Assembly (NCBI GenBank): GCA_902778855.1
Contig: CACYZM010000005.1
Coordinates: 1-64,000, forward strand
Length of the DNA: 64,000 nucleotides
From: an uncultured Bacteroidia bacterium
GTDB taxonomy: Bacteria > Bacteroidota > Bacteroidia > Bacteroidales > UBA932
Direction of reading: 5' to 3'
Positions 19,759-29,012 of the stretch are shown here, one piece after another. The notes under the pieces are model-generated. The model made no database searches. It had not been told where the DNA came from and saw nothing but the letters and a program-made list of their open reading frames with translations. Every line of letters starts with the position of its first letter. Within the stretch, counting starts at the first letter, position 1. The position numbers and the translations under genes are program-made.

Positions 19759-22700
19759 ATGTACAAGATAGCCTCCCACCCCATCCTGGACATCCCCGAA
19801 GAGGATCTCCATACTTTTACCTATGAAGGACAGCCGGTCACCGGCCAGAAAGGCCAGACCATCGCCGCCGCCCTGCACCAGGCCGGCTTCCCGGTCCACC
19901 ACCACAGCCTGAAAGACCGCAAACGCACCATGGAGTGCGGCATCGGCAAGTGCGGCGCCTGCGAAATGCTGGTCGACGGCCACATCCGCCGCATCTGCAT
20001 CACCAAGATCGACGGCATCCGCGAGGTCCGTCGCGTCGGCAAGGAGAGCTTCTCGATGGTCGACAGCAGCGCCACCGTCCAGCAGGACAAGAAAAAGGTC
20101 TACCGCACCGCCGTGGCCATCATCGGCGCCGGGCCGGCCGGCCTGGCCGTCCGCGAAGAGCTGAACAAGGCGGGCGTCGACAACCTGGTGCTCGACAACA
20201 ACGACGCCATCGGCGGCCAGTTCCAGATGCAGACCCACCAGTTCTTCTTCTTCGAAAAAGAGCAGAAATTCGGCGGCATGCGCGGCTTCGACATTGCCAA
20301 GACGCTGGCCGGCGATTCCCACGAGGGGATCCTGCTCAACTGCGTGGTGTGGGACATCCTGGAAGGAAAACGGCTTGCCGTGAAGAACGTGGCCACCCAG
20401 GAAATCTTCTACGTGGACGCGGAGCAGCTGGTCGTGGCGGCCGGCGCCCTCCCCTTCATGCCCGCCTTCAAGAACGACGACCTGCCGGGCGTCTACACCG
20501 CGGCCGTCTTCCAGCGGATGATGAACAAGGAATTCACCCTCCTGGGCAAGAACGTCCTCACCGTGGGAGCCGGCAACATCGGCTACCTGACTTCCTACCA
20601 GGCCATGCAGGCCGGCGCCAACGTCAAGGCCATCATCGAGGCCATGCCCCACGAAGGCGGCTTCCCCGTCCAGGCCAACCGCCTGCGCCGCCTCGGCGTG
20701 CCGATCATGACTTCCTACACGCTGGTAGAGGCCGTCCCCAATGAGGACTGGACCGGCGTGACCGGCGCCATCATCGCCCAATGCGAGAACTTCAAGCCGA
20801 TTCCCGGCACCGAGGTGCGCCTCGACGGGATCGACTGCATCAATATCTGCACCGGCCTGCTGCCCGACAGCCAGCTGCTGCGCAAGGGCGCCGAAGTGTT
20901 CGGCCCGGCCTGCCACGGCGTCGGCGACGCCGTGCGCATCGGCGAAGGCACTTCGGCCGTGCTCCGCGGCCGCCAGTGCGCCTACGAGATCCAGCAGGCC
21001 CTCGGCCGGCGGATCGACTACAACGCCTACCTGACCGTCTCCAAGGAATACATCGACTCGCAGCAGCGGCCGCAACGCCTGCTCGACGAGCCGCGCGTCC
21101 CGTCGAAGGAACGGATGCGCAAGGGCGGGTTCGTCGTCGCCGACTGCCTCTATGGCTTCGCCTGCAACCCTTGCTCGTTCGCCTGCAAGCAGGGCGCCAT
21201 CACCAAGAGCTCCACGTCGGTCACCCCGACCATCGATTTCGACAAATGCATCGGCTGCATGGAGTGCGTGGCCCACTGCCCGGGCCTGGCCATCTTCGGC
21301 TACCGGCCTGACAAGCGGGAGATCTTCCTCCCCGTCGAATTCGACGTGAAAGCCGGCACCGAGGTGTTCCTGGTCGACGACAACGGCGGCAAGGTGGGCG
21401 AAGGCACCATCGCCCGCATCATCCGCAAGCCCAACAAGACCCACGTGGCCGTGGTCAAGGCCGAGAAGATCTACGCCGGCGACACCGACGAGGCCCTGCT
21501 CACCGCCCACGGCTTCATTGCCAAGGACAAGTATCCCGAGCCGCTCGAACTGACGCCCACCGAGCTCAACGACGACTTCACCTATATCTGCCACTGCGAA
21601 GACGTGCGCCTGCGCGACCTGCTTGCCCTGCTCAAAGGCCGCACCAGCATCACGGCGCAGGAACTCAAGCATATCTCCCGCCTGGGCATGGGCCCGTGCC
21701 GCGGTACGCGCTGCCTGCCGCGCGCCAAGCAGGCCCTCCGGCCTTACGGCATCGAGATCACGGGCGACTTCACGCCCCGTGGCCCGATGGCCAACCTCGT
21801 GGAGATCGGCAACGTCACCAACCCGTCGCGCCAGGTGGAACTCATCACCAACCCCAAGTGCACCGACGTGGAAATCCGCCGCGTCGGCGCCTTCGTCGCC
21901 GGTGGCGGCATGGCCGGTACGGCCCTGTTCCGCTATCTGGCGGAAGCCGGGTTCAAGCCGGTGATGGTCAACAACGAGCACGGCAGTTCGTGGCGCTGCA
22001 TCGCCGGCGGCCGGCCCGCCTTCTCGCTCCCGGCCCTGGCCGACATCGCCACGCACAACCTGGAGATCTTCCGCAGCGTGCAGGCCCTGCGCAACATCGA
22101 CCTGAAGATGACGCGCTACGTCAACTTCGTCCACGACGACGAGACCTACCGTTCGCTCGACGCCTCCCGCGCCTGGTCCGACGCCTATATGATCGACAAG
22201 AAGGATTTCGCCAAGGAGATCTCTCCGTATATCAATCCCAACCTCAACCTCTACAGCCACGCGCTCATCTCCAACGACTGCTGGCAGGCTACGCCGGGCA
22301 AGACCATCGACACCGTTCGCCAGCTCGGCATCGCGGCCGGCGGCCAGGTGTTCGAAGACACCGAAGTCATCCACGTCGAGAAAAACGGCGCGATGTACCG
22401 CGTCACCGTCCGCAACCGCCAGGGCCGCTACGTCCGCTACGAGACGGAGGTCTTCGTCAACGCGATGGGCGCCGGCGCCGAGAAGTTCGCCCGCCAGCTT
22501 GGCATCGAGACGGGCCTCTATCCGGTGCGCCACCAGGCCTTCATCACCAAGCGCCTGCCGCTCATCGGCAAGGACGGCGATTCGCTCGACATGCTCATCG
22601 ACCGCCGGCACTACAAGGGCTTCTCGGCCGTGTACGGCCAGCAGCTGGCCGAGACCGGCCAGATCATCGGCTGCGCCTCCCCGGCCCAGGACGCCACCGA

Positions 22701-23007
22701 CGCCGCGAAGAACTTGAAGGTCAACACGCAGGAATTCCTCGAGATCGCCTCGGAAGTCTTTACGGAATGGATCCCGCAGCTCAAGGGTATGAGTTTCCAA
22801 GCCACGTGGTGCGGCTACTACACCGAACCGCGCTACATCATCGACCCGTCGCTCGGCCTCTTCGTGGGTATGCGCGGCCACGGCTTCATGCTGTCGCAGT
22901 ACATCGCCAAACTCTACGTCGACGCCCTGATGGGCCGCGAAGTCCCCGACTACTTCAAAGACCTGGCCCTCGGCGGCCCGGGCCTGTCGGAGCAGGCGTT
23001 CAAATAA
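19759..23007 (+). CDS. Multi-domain iron-sulfur flavoprotein, probable all-in-one proline (or hydroxyproline) dehydrogenase
   Basis: This 1082-residue fusion has, in order, five parts. A 2Fe-2S domain (Cys60, 65, 68, 80) is followed by an NAD(P)H/FAD oxidoreductase domain (first Rossmann GAGPAG at 123-128, second VGAGNIG near 270). A ferredoxin-like cysteine cluster comes next (Cys463 region and CIGCMECVAHC at 497-507), then a BFD-like 2Fe-2S domain (CHC at 611-613, Cys647, Cys652). Last is a D-amino-acid-oxidase/glycine-oxidase fold with its own FAD site (GGGMAG 715-720). In archaeal proline dehydrogenase, HcnABC and sarcosine oxidase these modules are separate subunits. The P5C dehydrogenase gene that faces it suggests the C-terminal domain oxidises proline or hydroxyproline and passes electrons to the N-terminal NAD(P)H or quinone side. 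Substrate is inferred, not proven. Confidence 0.75.
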   Translation: MYKIASHPILDIPEEDLHTFTYEGQPVTGQKGQTIAAALHQAGFPVHHHSLKDRKRTMECGIGKCGACEMLVDGHIRRICITKIDGIREVRRVGKESFSMVDSSATVQQDKKKVYRTAVAIIGAGPAGLAVREELNKAGVDNLVLDNNDAIGGQFQMQTHQFFFFEKEQKFGGMRGFDIAKTLAGDSHEGILLNCVVWDILEGKRLAVKNVATQEIFYVDAEQLVVAAGALPFMPAFKNDDLPGVYTAAVFQRMMNKEFTLLGKNVLTVGAGNIGYLTSYQAMQAGANVKAIIEAMPHEGGFPVQANRLRRLGVPIMTSYTLVEAVPNEDWTGVTGAIIAQCENFKPIPGTEVRLDGIDCINICTGLLPDSQLLRKGAEVFGPACHGVGDAVRIGEGTSAVLRGRQCAYEIQQALGRRIDYNAYLTVSKEYIDSQQRPQRLLDEPRVPSKERMRKGGFVVADCLYGFACNPCSFACKQGAITKSSTSVTPTIDFDKCIGCMECVAHCPGLAIFGYRPDKREIFLPVEFDVKAGTEVFLVDDNGGKVGEGTIARIIRKPNKTHVAVVKAEKIYAGDTDEALLTAHGFIAKDKYPEPLELTPTELNDDFTYICHCEDVRLRDLLALLKGRTSITAQELKHISRLGMGPCRGTRCLPRAKQALRPYGIEITGDFTPRGPMANLVEIGNVTNPSRQVELITNPKCTDVEIRRVGAFVAGGGMAGTALFRYLAEAGFKPVMVNNEHGSSWRCIAGGRPAFSLPALADIATHNLEIFRSVQALRNIDLKMTRYVNFVHDDETYRSLDASRAWSDAYMIDKKDFAKEISPYINPNLNLYSHALISNDCWQATPGKTIDTVRQLGIAAGGQVFEDTEVIHVEKNGAMYRVTVRNRQGRYVRYETEVFVNAMGAGAEKFARQLGIETGLYPVRHQAFITKRLPLIGKDGDSLDMLIDRRHYKGFSAVYGQQLAETGQIIGCASPAQDATDAAKNLKVNTQEFLEIASEVFTEWIPQLKGMSFQATWCGYYTEPRYIIDPSLGLFVGMRGHGFMLSQYIAKLYVDALMGREVPDYFKDLALGGPGLSEQAFK

Positions 23008-23041
23008 AAAGAAAAGCGGCCCGCAAGCCGCTTTTCTTTTT
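23006..23041. terminator. Bidirectional intrinsic terminator
   Basis: AAAAAGAAAAGCGGC (23006-23020) pairs with GCCGCTTTTCTTTTT (23027-23041) around a 6-base loop, giving A-runs and T-runs on both sides. It can stop the flavoprotein transcript and the convergent P5C dehydrogenase transcript. Confidence 0.9.
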
Positions 23042-23044
23042 GTC

Positions 23045-23070
23045 ATGCCCGGCTTGGCCGGGCATCTTTT
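23045..23070. terminator. Second terminator hairpin
   Basis: ATGCCCGGC (23045-23053), loop TTG, GCCGGGCAT (23057-23065), then CTTTTT on the plus strand. It is placed immediately after the first terminator and ends at the stop codon of the convergent gene. Confidence 0.75.
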
Positions 23071-24695
23071 TATTTCATATACGGATACTTGAAGCCGCGG
23101 GCGGGGACGAGCGTCTCCTTGATGGCGCGCGGGATGACCCAGCGGATGAGGTTGAACTCGCCGCCGGCCTTGTCGTTGGTACCCGAAGCGCGGGAACCGC
23201 CGAACGGCTGCATGCCGACCACGGCGCCCGTGGGCTTGTCGTTGATGTAGAAGTTGCCGGCGGCGTAGCGGAGCCGGTCGGCGACCCGCTGGACCATCAT
23301 CCGGTCCTGTCCGAACACGGCGCCGGTCAGGCCGTACGGCGAGGTGGTGTCGCAGAGCTCCACGGCGGCGTCCATGTCGGCGTCTTCATATACGTAGACG
23401 GTCAGCACGGGGCCGAAGATCTCTTCTTCCATCGTCTTGAAGTGCGGGTTGGTGGTCACGATGACCGTCGGCTCGACGAAGTAGCCTTTCTTCTTGTCAT
23501 AGCCGCCGCCCAGCACGACCTCGGCTTCCGGAGAATTCTTCGCGTACTCGATGTTGGCGGCGATGTTGTCGAACGACGCCTCGTCGATCACGGCGTTGAT
23601 GAAGTTGTCGGGATCGCAGACGTCGCCCATCCGCGCCTCGGTGGCGAAGTCTTTCATCTCGGAGAGGACTTTCGGCCAGAGCGACTTGGGAATGTACATA
23701 CGCGAAGCGGCCGAGCATTTCTGGCCCTGGAATTCGAAGGCGCCGCAGAAAGCGGCCGTGGAGACGTCTTCCGCCACGGCGGTCGGGGTGACGAAGATGA
23801 AGTCCTTGCCGCCCGTTTCGCCAACCAGGCGCGGGAAGCTGATGTAGTTCTCGAGGTTCTCGCCCACCTGTTTCCAGAGGGTGTTGAACGTGGCGGAGGA
23901 GCCGGTGAAGTGCACGCCGGCCAGGTACTTCGAGGCGAAGATCTCTTTGCCGATCACCGAGCCCTGGCCCGGGATAAAGTTCACCACGCCGTCGGGAAGG
24001 CCGGCTTCCTTGTAGATCTGCATCAGGTAGTAGTTCGACAGGATGGCCGTGGTGGACGGTTTCCACACGGTGACGTTGCCCATCAGCACGGGCGACATGG
24101 TGAGGTTGGAGGCGATGGAGGTAAAGTTGAACGGCGTGAGCGCGAACACGAAACCTTCGAGGGCGCGGTATTCCACGGTGTTGATCTGGCCCTTGGCGCT
24201 CTTGGGCTGGAAGCCGTAGATTTCGGAGGCGAAGTGGGCGTTGTAGCGGAGGAAGTCGATAAGCTCGCAGGTGGAGTCGATCTCGGCCTGGTAGAAGTTC
24301 TTGCTCTGGCCCAGCATCGTGGCGGCGTTCATCAGGGCGCGGTACTTGGTGGAGATGAGTTCCGCGATCTTGAGCAGGATGGAGGCGCGGACCGTCCAGT
24401 CGGTCTCGGACCACTGCTTGTGGGCGGCCATGGCGGCGTCGATGGCCATCCGGACCTCGGCCGGACCGGCCTTGTGGTAGGTAGCCAGCACGTGCTGATG
24501 GTCGTGCGGCATGACCACTTTGCCCGTGTTGCCCGTACGGACTTCCTTGCCGCCGATGATCAGCGGGATTTCGATTTCAATGGAACTCTGGCGTTTGAGC
24601 TCCTTCTCGAGGGCCTCGCGCTCGGGGGATCCTTTCAGGTAGGTTTTGACCGGCTCGTTGGCCGGATCCGGAAATGCATAGATCGCGTCTCTCAT
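23070..24695 (-). CDS. L-glutamate gamma-semialdehyde (1-pyrroline-5-carboxylate) dehydrogenase
   Basis: This 541-residue aldehyde dehydrogenase starts MRDAIYAFPDPANEPVKTYL, the conserved start of P5C dehydrogenases; an open frame extends 50 codons upstream but has no family similarity. NAD-binding FALTPFNFTS, GVHFTGSS and the general-base glutamate region LVGETGGKDFIFV are followed by the catalytic cysteine in FQGQKCSAASR and EEIFGPVLTVYVY. It oxidises glutamate gamma-semialdehyde to glutamate with NAD+. The gene converges with the multi-domain flavoprotein, which would provide P5C, and shares two terminators with it. The length (about 540) equals that of mammalian-type and Bacteroidetes P5CDH. 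Confidence 0.92.
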   Translation of the reverse strand: MRDAIYAFPDPANEPVKTYLKGSPEREALEKELKRQSSIEIEIPLIIGGKEVRTGNTGKVVMPHDHQHVLATYHKAGPAEVRMAIDAAMAAHKQWSETDWTVRASILLKIAELISTKYRALMNAATMLGQSKNFYQAEIDSTCELIDFLRYNAHFASEIYGFQPKSAKGQINTVEYRALEGFVFALTPFNFTSIASNLTMSPVLMGNVTVWKPSTTAILSNYYLMQIYKEAGLPDGVVNFIPGQGSVIGKEIFASKYLAGVHFTGSSATFNTLWKQVGENLENYISFPRLVGETGGKDFIFVTPTAVAEDVSTAAFCGAFEFQGQKCSAASRMYIPKSLWPKVLSEMKDFATEARMGDVCDPDNFINAVIDEASFDNIAANIEYAKNSPEAEVVLGGGYDKKKGYFVEPTVIVTTNPHFKTMEEEIFGPVLTVYVYEDADMDAAVELCDTTSPYGLTGAVFGQDRMMVQRVADRLRYAAGNFYINDKPTGAVVGMQPFGGSRASGTNDKAGGEFNLIRWVIPRAIKETLVPARGFKYPYMK

Positions 24696-24789
24696 GTCGT
24701 TATGATTTGTGTTTGATTGTTTCGTAATCCGTAAAATTACGAAAAAAATTATGTAACTTCGCAAATCAACCTGATAAATCGTTACCCTG

Positions 24790-25404
24790 ATGCATATCGG
24801 AATCGCCGGCAACATCGGCAGCGGCAAGACCACTCTCACCCGCATGCTCGCCCAGCACTATGGATGGACCCCGAAATACGAGGCCGTGACCCACAATCCC
24901 TTCCTCGAAGACTATTACAAGGACATCCAGCGCTGGTCGTTCAACCTCGAGGTGTACTTCCTCACCCAGCGTTTCAAGGACGTGATGGAGATCGCCCGCA
25001 GTTCCGAGACCATCATCCAGGACCGCACCATCTTCGAGGGCGTCTACGTGTTCGTGGCCAACAACGTGGCCCAGGGCAATCTCTCCCAGCGCGACTTCGA
25101 CGCCTATATGGACCTGTTCCAGGTGATGATGCAGATGGTCAAGCTTCCCGACCTGCTGATCTATCTCCGCTGCTCGATCCCGCATCTGGTGGCCCAGATC
25201 CAGAAGCGCGGCCGCGACTACGAGCAGGCCATGAGCCTCGAATACCTCGGCGGCCTGAACAACCGCTACGAAGAATTCATCTACAAGGAATACAAAGGCG
25301 ACGTCCTGACCATCGACGCCGACCACCTCGACTTCGAGAACAATCCCGAGGACTTCGCCTCGATCACCGACAAGATCGACGCCAGGCTGTTCGGCCTGTT
25401 CTAA
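24790..25404 (+). CDS. Deoxynucleoside kinase
   Basis: This 204-residue P-loop kinase of the dNK/dGK family begins MHIGIAGNIGSGKTTLTRML, with Walker A at residues 6-14. YKDIQRWSFNLEVYFLTQRFK carries substrate-binding Gln and Tyr positions. The ERS/DRY region is replaced by TIIQDRTIFEGVYVF, and the LID contains IQKRGRDYEQ. It phosphorylates deoxyadenosine, deoxyguanosine or deoxycytidine for salvage; the base cannot be told here. It diverges from the P5C dehydrogenase gene and is followed directly by a strong terminator. Confidence 0.88.
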   Translation: MHIGIAGNIGSGKTTLTRMLAQHYGWTPKYEAVTHNPFLEDYYKDIQRWSFNLEVYFLTQRFKDVMEIARSSETIIQDRTIFEGVYVFVANNVAQGNLSQRDFDAYMDLFQVMMQMVKLPDLLIYLRCSIPHLVAQIQKRGRDYEQAMSLEYLGGLNNRYEEFIYKEYKGDVLTIDADHLDFENNPEDFASITDKIDARLFGLF

Positions 25405-25440
25405 AAAAAGAAAAGCGGCTCGCGGGCCGCTTTTCCTTTT
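25405..25440. terminator. Intrinsic terminator
   Basis: GAAAAGCGGC (25410-25419) pairs with GCCGCTTTTC (25426-25435) around TCGCGG, with A-run before and CTTTT after. It lies between the convergent kinase and peptidase genes and nearly matches the terminator at 23006, including the AAAAGCGGC stem. Confidence 0.88.
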
Positions 25441-27358
25441 ACAGGTAATCCTCGAAATACATCGTGACCTTGTCCATCAGATGGACGCGGTCGACGCCGC
25501 GGACGTTGTGGGGATGGGTCGGGTACGGGAAATAGTCCACCTGGACCTTGTTCTTGATGCAGCTTTCCACGAAGCTCAGGCTGTGCTCCCACACCACGGT
25601 GTCGTCGATGGCGCCCTGGCAGATAAGGAGTTTCGCCTTCAGGTCTTTCGCGCGGGGGATCAGCGAAGTCTTCGCGAAGCCTTCCGGGTTCGTGGCCTCC
25701 GTATCCATATAGCGCTCACCGTACATCACTTCATACCATTTCCAGTCGATCACCGGGCCGCCGGCCACCGCCACCTTGAACACGTCGGGGTAGTTGACCG
25801 CCAGCGAGATGGTCATGAATCCGCCGTAGCTCCAGCCGTGGACGCCGATGCGGTCGCAGTCCACCCAGGGGTGCGACATCAGCCATTTCATGCCTTCCAT
25901 CTGGTCGGCCATTTCGGCCTGGCCGCACTGGCCGTGAATGGCCTTCTCGTATTCGGCGCCGTGGTTGGGCGTACCGCGGTTGTCCATCGTGAAGACGATG
26001 TAGCCGTGCTGGGCCATATAGATGTCCCAGCGCGACATGCCGCCCTGATAGACGTCGCGGATGAGCTGCGTATGCGGACCGCCATAGACGTAGAGGATCA
26101 CGGGATACTTCTTAGACGGATCGAAGTCGATGGGATACACCAGGCCGTAATGGTTATCATACTTGCCGTCGGCGCTCTTGACGGTTCCCATTTCGATCTT
26201 GCAGCTGGTCAGCAGGGGGCTCGGTTCCGGAGCCCGCCAGAGTTCCGTGAACTTCTTGCCGTCGGTGGTCCCCCAGCCCATCACGCGGGGCTCGTTGAGC
26301 GAGGACCAGGTATCCATGAAATATTTGCCGTCAGGCGAGATCTGGCACATATGCCAGCCTTCCCCGCGCGTCAGCCGCTGCTTCTTGCCCGTCTTGAGGT
26401 CTACCCGGAACAGATGGTTCTCCACGGGCGAGACTTCGGCCGAATAGTAGTAGACGTAGCGGCCGCGCTGTGTCACGTACGAGCAGTCGGCGTCCACGTC
26501 GGTCAGGCGCTTGGGTGCGAACTTGCCGCTGGCCGAGCAGAGATAGTAGTTCTTGAAGCCGTCGCGGTTGTCGGTGAAATACAGGAACTGGTCGGGATCA
26601 CTCTCCAGGAAGACCAGCGGCTCCTGCGGCTCCACCCAGCGGCTGTTCTCTTCAGTGAGAAGCGTACCGAGGCATTTGCCGTCGGCCACGTCATAGACGT
26701 TCAGGTGGACGTGCTTCTGGGGACGGTCGAGCACCTGGATGTAGATCCGGTCACTGCCCGGGCCCCAGGTGATGTTGGTCAGGTAGCGCTCGTCGTCGAA
26801 GTCGGTGACGTCCATCCACACCGTCGTGCCTTTGGCAATGTCATACACGCCCAGGGCGATGTGCTCGGAGGCCATGCCGTTCATCGGGTAGCGGATTTCA
26901 CGCAGGGTGCCCGTGCGGGTCGTGATGTCGAGCAGGGGGAAGAGCGTGACGGCGCGCTCGTCCTTGCGGTAGAACGCGATCTTGCTGCTGTCGGGCGACA
27001 CGAAGATGCCGCCGTTGATGCCGAATTCGTTGCGGCTCACGCTCGTGCCGCAGACGATGCCGGGGTTCTGATAGGCCGTGATGGCGTGCTCGACGCCGGC
27101 CGCATCGCGGTAATACAGATTGTTGTCACGGGTATAGGCGAAGGGCTCGGGACGGGAACCGCGCATCGGGCGGGCAGCGGGCGTTTCGTCGAGGGCGACG
27201 ACCGTCTTGTCGCCGGTCCAGTGCCAGCCGGGCGAGGAGATTGCCAGGCCGCGGCCCAGCACGGCTTCTTCCATGGTCATGATTCGCCGCGCATCCTGGG
27301 CGAATGAAAGCGGCCCCGCAAGCAGCAGAGCCAGCAAGACAAAGCTGATTTTTTTCAT
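25439..27358 (-). CDS. Dipeptidyl-peptidase IV-like serine peptidase (S9)
   Basis: This 639-residue exported protein starts MKKISFVLLALLLAGPLSFAQ at 27358; the open frame runs 20 codons further but the signal peptide fixes the start. An eight-bladed beta-propeller (about residues 40-390) precedes the alpha/beta hydrolase domain. The Ser nucleophile lies in HGWSYGGFM, the Asp in GAIDDTVVWEH and the His in THPHNVRG. The family removes Xaa-Pro dipeptides in the periplasm, as in other asaccharolytic or proteolytic Bacteroidales. A proline-releasing peptidase close to a proline-oxidising pair is suggestive but not proof of a pathway. Confidence 0.88.
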   Translation of the reverse strand: MKKISFVLLALLLAGPLSFAQDARRIMTMEEAVLGRGLAISSPGWHWTGDKTVVALDETPAARPMRGSRPEPFAYTRDNNLYYRDAAGVEHAITAYQNPGIVCGTSVSRNEFGINGGIFVSPDSSKIAFYRKDERAVTLFPLLDITTRTGTLREIRYPMNGMASEHIALGVYDIAKGTTVWMDVTDFDDERYLTNITWGPGSDRIYIQVLDRPQKHVHLNVYDVADGKCLGTLLTEENSRWVEPQEPLVFLESDPDQFLYFTDNRDGFKNYYLCSASGKFAPKRLTDVDADCSYVTQRGRYVYYYSAEVSPVENHLFRVDLKTGKKQRLTRGEGWHMCQISPDGKYFMDTWSSLNEPRVMGWGTTDGKKFTELWRAPEPSPLLTSCKIEMGTVKSADGKYDNHYGLVYPIDFDPSKKYPVILYVYGGPHTQLIRDVYQGGMSRWDIYMAQHGYIVFTMDNRGTPNHGAEYEKAIHGQCGQAEMADQMEGMKWLMSHPWVDCDRIGVHGWSYGGFMTISLAVNYPDVFKVAVAGGPVIDWKWYEVMYGERYMDTEATNPEGFAKTSLIPRAKDLKAKLLICQGAIDDTVVWEHSLSFVESCIKNKVQVDYFPYPTHPHNVRGVDRVHLMDKVTMYFEDYL

Positions 27359-27429
27359 AAAGTAAAGGTAATCATTTTTTATCTTTGTCCTGCCATTTGC
27401 AGCCCAATGCCCCACCAAAACCGACAGCT

Positions 27430-28155
27430 ATGGTCAAAAACGCGAAAAGAATCCAGACTTCCTTCCTCAACGGTATCGAACGAAAAGCCCTCGTCTGGCT
27501 GGCCAACCGCCAGCCGAAATGGGTCACCTCCGACCTGCTGACCTGGACCGGAACAGTGGGCGCCGCCCTCTTCGCGCTGGGGTACATCCTCACCTACCTG
27601 AACATCAACTGGCTTTGGCTCAGCACCTTCGGGCTGATCGTCAACTGGTATGGCGACTCGCTCGACGGCACACTGGCCCGTGTGCGCAAAACCCAGCGGC
27701 CCATCTATGGCTACTATCTCGACCACACGGTCGACGGCATCAACGAGACCTTGATGTTCCTGGGCCTCGGCCTCTCCCCGCTGATGAACCTGTACCTGGC
27801 CCTGGCCATGCTGGTGGTGTATCTCCAGCTCACGCTCAACGTGAGCATGAACGCACACCTCAAATCCGAATTCAAACTGACCTACGCCGGCCTCGGCCCC
27901 ACGGAGTTCCGGGTGCTGGCCATCCTCCTCAATACCCTGCTGATCTTCATCACGCCCTGGCGGCAATTTGAACAGGTGTGCACGATCTTCGGCAAGACGG
28001 TCTTCCTCCACGCCCTGGATTATCCCGGTTTCGTCATCCTGGCCGCCTTGTGCCTGATCTATGGGGTGACCGTCTGGCGGGACGCCCGTTACTACGCCAA
28101 GATCGACCCGATGCCCGGGCCGGAAGACGATTCTCAAACGAAAGCGCGCGAATAA
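27430..28155 (+). CDS. CDP-alcohol phosphatidyltransferase family protein
   Basis: This 241-residue membrane protein has the CDP-alcohol phosphotransferase motif DSLDGTLAR, nine residues, then GYYLDHTVD (about residues 76-102), which binds Mg2+ and the CDP moiety. About six hydrophobic helices follow. It would attach an alcohol or inositol-type head group to a CDP-activated lipid. I chose the ATG at 27430 (MVKNAKRIQ); a -7 box (TATCTTTG at 27380-27387) is upstream. The stop codon shares a base with the next gene's ATG, so it is coupled to the acyltransferase and both likely act in phospholipid or sulfonolipid-type synthesis. Confidence 0.83.
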   Translation: MVKNAKRIQTSFLNGIERKALVWLANRQPKWVTSDLLTWTGTVGAALFALGYILTYLNINWLWLSTFGLIVNWYGDSLDGTLARVRKTQRPIYGYYLDHTVDGINETLMFLGLGLSPLMNLYLALAMLVVYLQLTLNVSMNAHLKSEFKLTYAGLGPTEFRVLAILLNTLLIFITPWRQFEQVCTIFGKTVFLHALDYPGFVILAALCLIYGVTVWRDARYYAKIDPMPGPEDDSQTKARE

Positions 28156-29009
28156 TGCCCGTCGTCACCGCCAAGGAACTGCAGCAACTGATTCCGAAAC
28201 TCCAAGGGGAGCGCGGGGAACGCCTCATCGCCCGGATGATGCACTGGTTCTCGGCCGACAAGGTCAACGACCTGTACGACCGGACCTGCCATTTGCAGGG
28301 CGCCGACTGCGCCGGCGCGATGATGCGCGACATCGGCGTCGATTACCAGGTCGGCTATGCGGAACGGCTCGAATCCCTGCCGGAAGGCGCTTTCATCACG
28401 GTCAGCAACCATCCCTACGGCCATATCGACGGGATGATGCTCATCGACCTGATGGGGCACGTCCGGCCGGACTACAAAGTGATGGTCAATGAATTCCTGG
28501 CCCGGATCCGCACCCTTTCGCCCAATTTCATCAGCGTGGTACCTAAAGGAAACGAGGAGACAGGGCCCCAGGCCACCAGCCTGGGCGGCATCCGCGAGAC
28601 GCTCGCCCGGCTGCGCGACGGTCATCCGGTCGGGTTCTTCCCGTCCGGCGCCGTTTCCGACCTGAGCCTGAAGGAGCACTGCGTCCGCGACCGGGAATGG
28701 CAGACGCCGCTGCTGCGGGTCATCCAGAAGGCGAACGTGCCCGTGGTTCCCATCCGTTTTTTCGACGGCAATTCGAAAACCTACTACCGGCTCGGCCTGA
28801 TTCATTGGAAAGTCCGGCTGCTGAAGCTGTTGAGCGAAGTGTTCAACAAGCGCGGCGCGACCGTCCGCCTCGGCATCGGCGAGCCCATCCCGCCCGAGCG
28901 GCAGGCCGCCTGCGGGAGCGTCGAGGAACTCGGCGCGCTGCTGCGCGGCAGCGTCTACGACATGCCGCTGCCCGATACATTCAAAAAACGAAGTGAATTC
29001 CCTTTCTGA
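28155..29009 (+). CDS. Lysophospholipid-type acyltransferase
   Basis: This 284-residue protein has the acyltransferase block ITVSNHPYGHIDGMML and a downstream FFPSGAVSDL (substrate pocket) and PVVPIRFFDGN block. The His-to-Asp spacing is five rather than the classic four residues. The NHPxGxxDG form belongs to the hemolysin/OlsA-like lineage that makes acyl-oxyacyl amino-acid lipids in Bacteroidetes. It overlaps the CDP-alcohol transferase stop by one base (TAATG). It probably works at the inner face of the cytoplasmic membrane; acyl donor and acceptor are unknown. Confidence 0.8.
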   Translation: MPVVTAKELQQLIPKLQGERGERLIARMMHWFSADKVNDLYDRTCHLQGADCAGAMMRDIGVDYQVGYAERLESLPEGAFITVSNHPYGHIDGMMLIDLMGHVRPDYKVMVNEFLARIRTLSPNFISVVPKGNEETGPQATSLGGIRETLARLRDGHPVGFFPSGAVSDLSLKEHCVRDREWQTPLLRVIQKANVPVVPIRFFDGNSKTYYRLGLIHWKVRLLKLLSEVFNKRGATVRLGIGEPIPPERQAACGSVEELGALLRGSVYDMPLPDTFKKRSEFPF

Positions 29010-29012
29010 ACG

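Noticed and set aside
25439-27358. A proline-peptide degradation operon of DPP-IV, flavoprotein and P5C dehydrogenase
   Set aside because: The genes are on different strands with terminators between them, so proximity alone does not make an operon.
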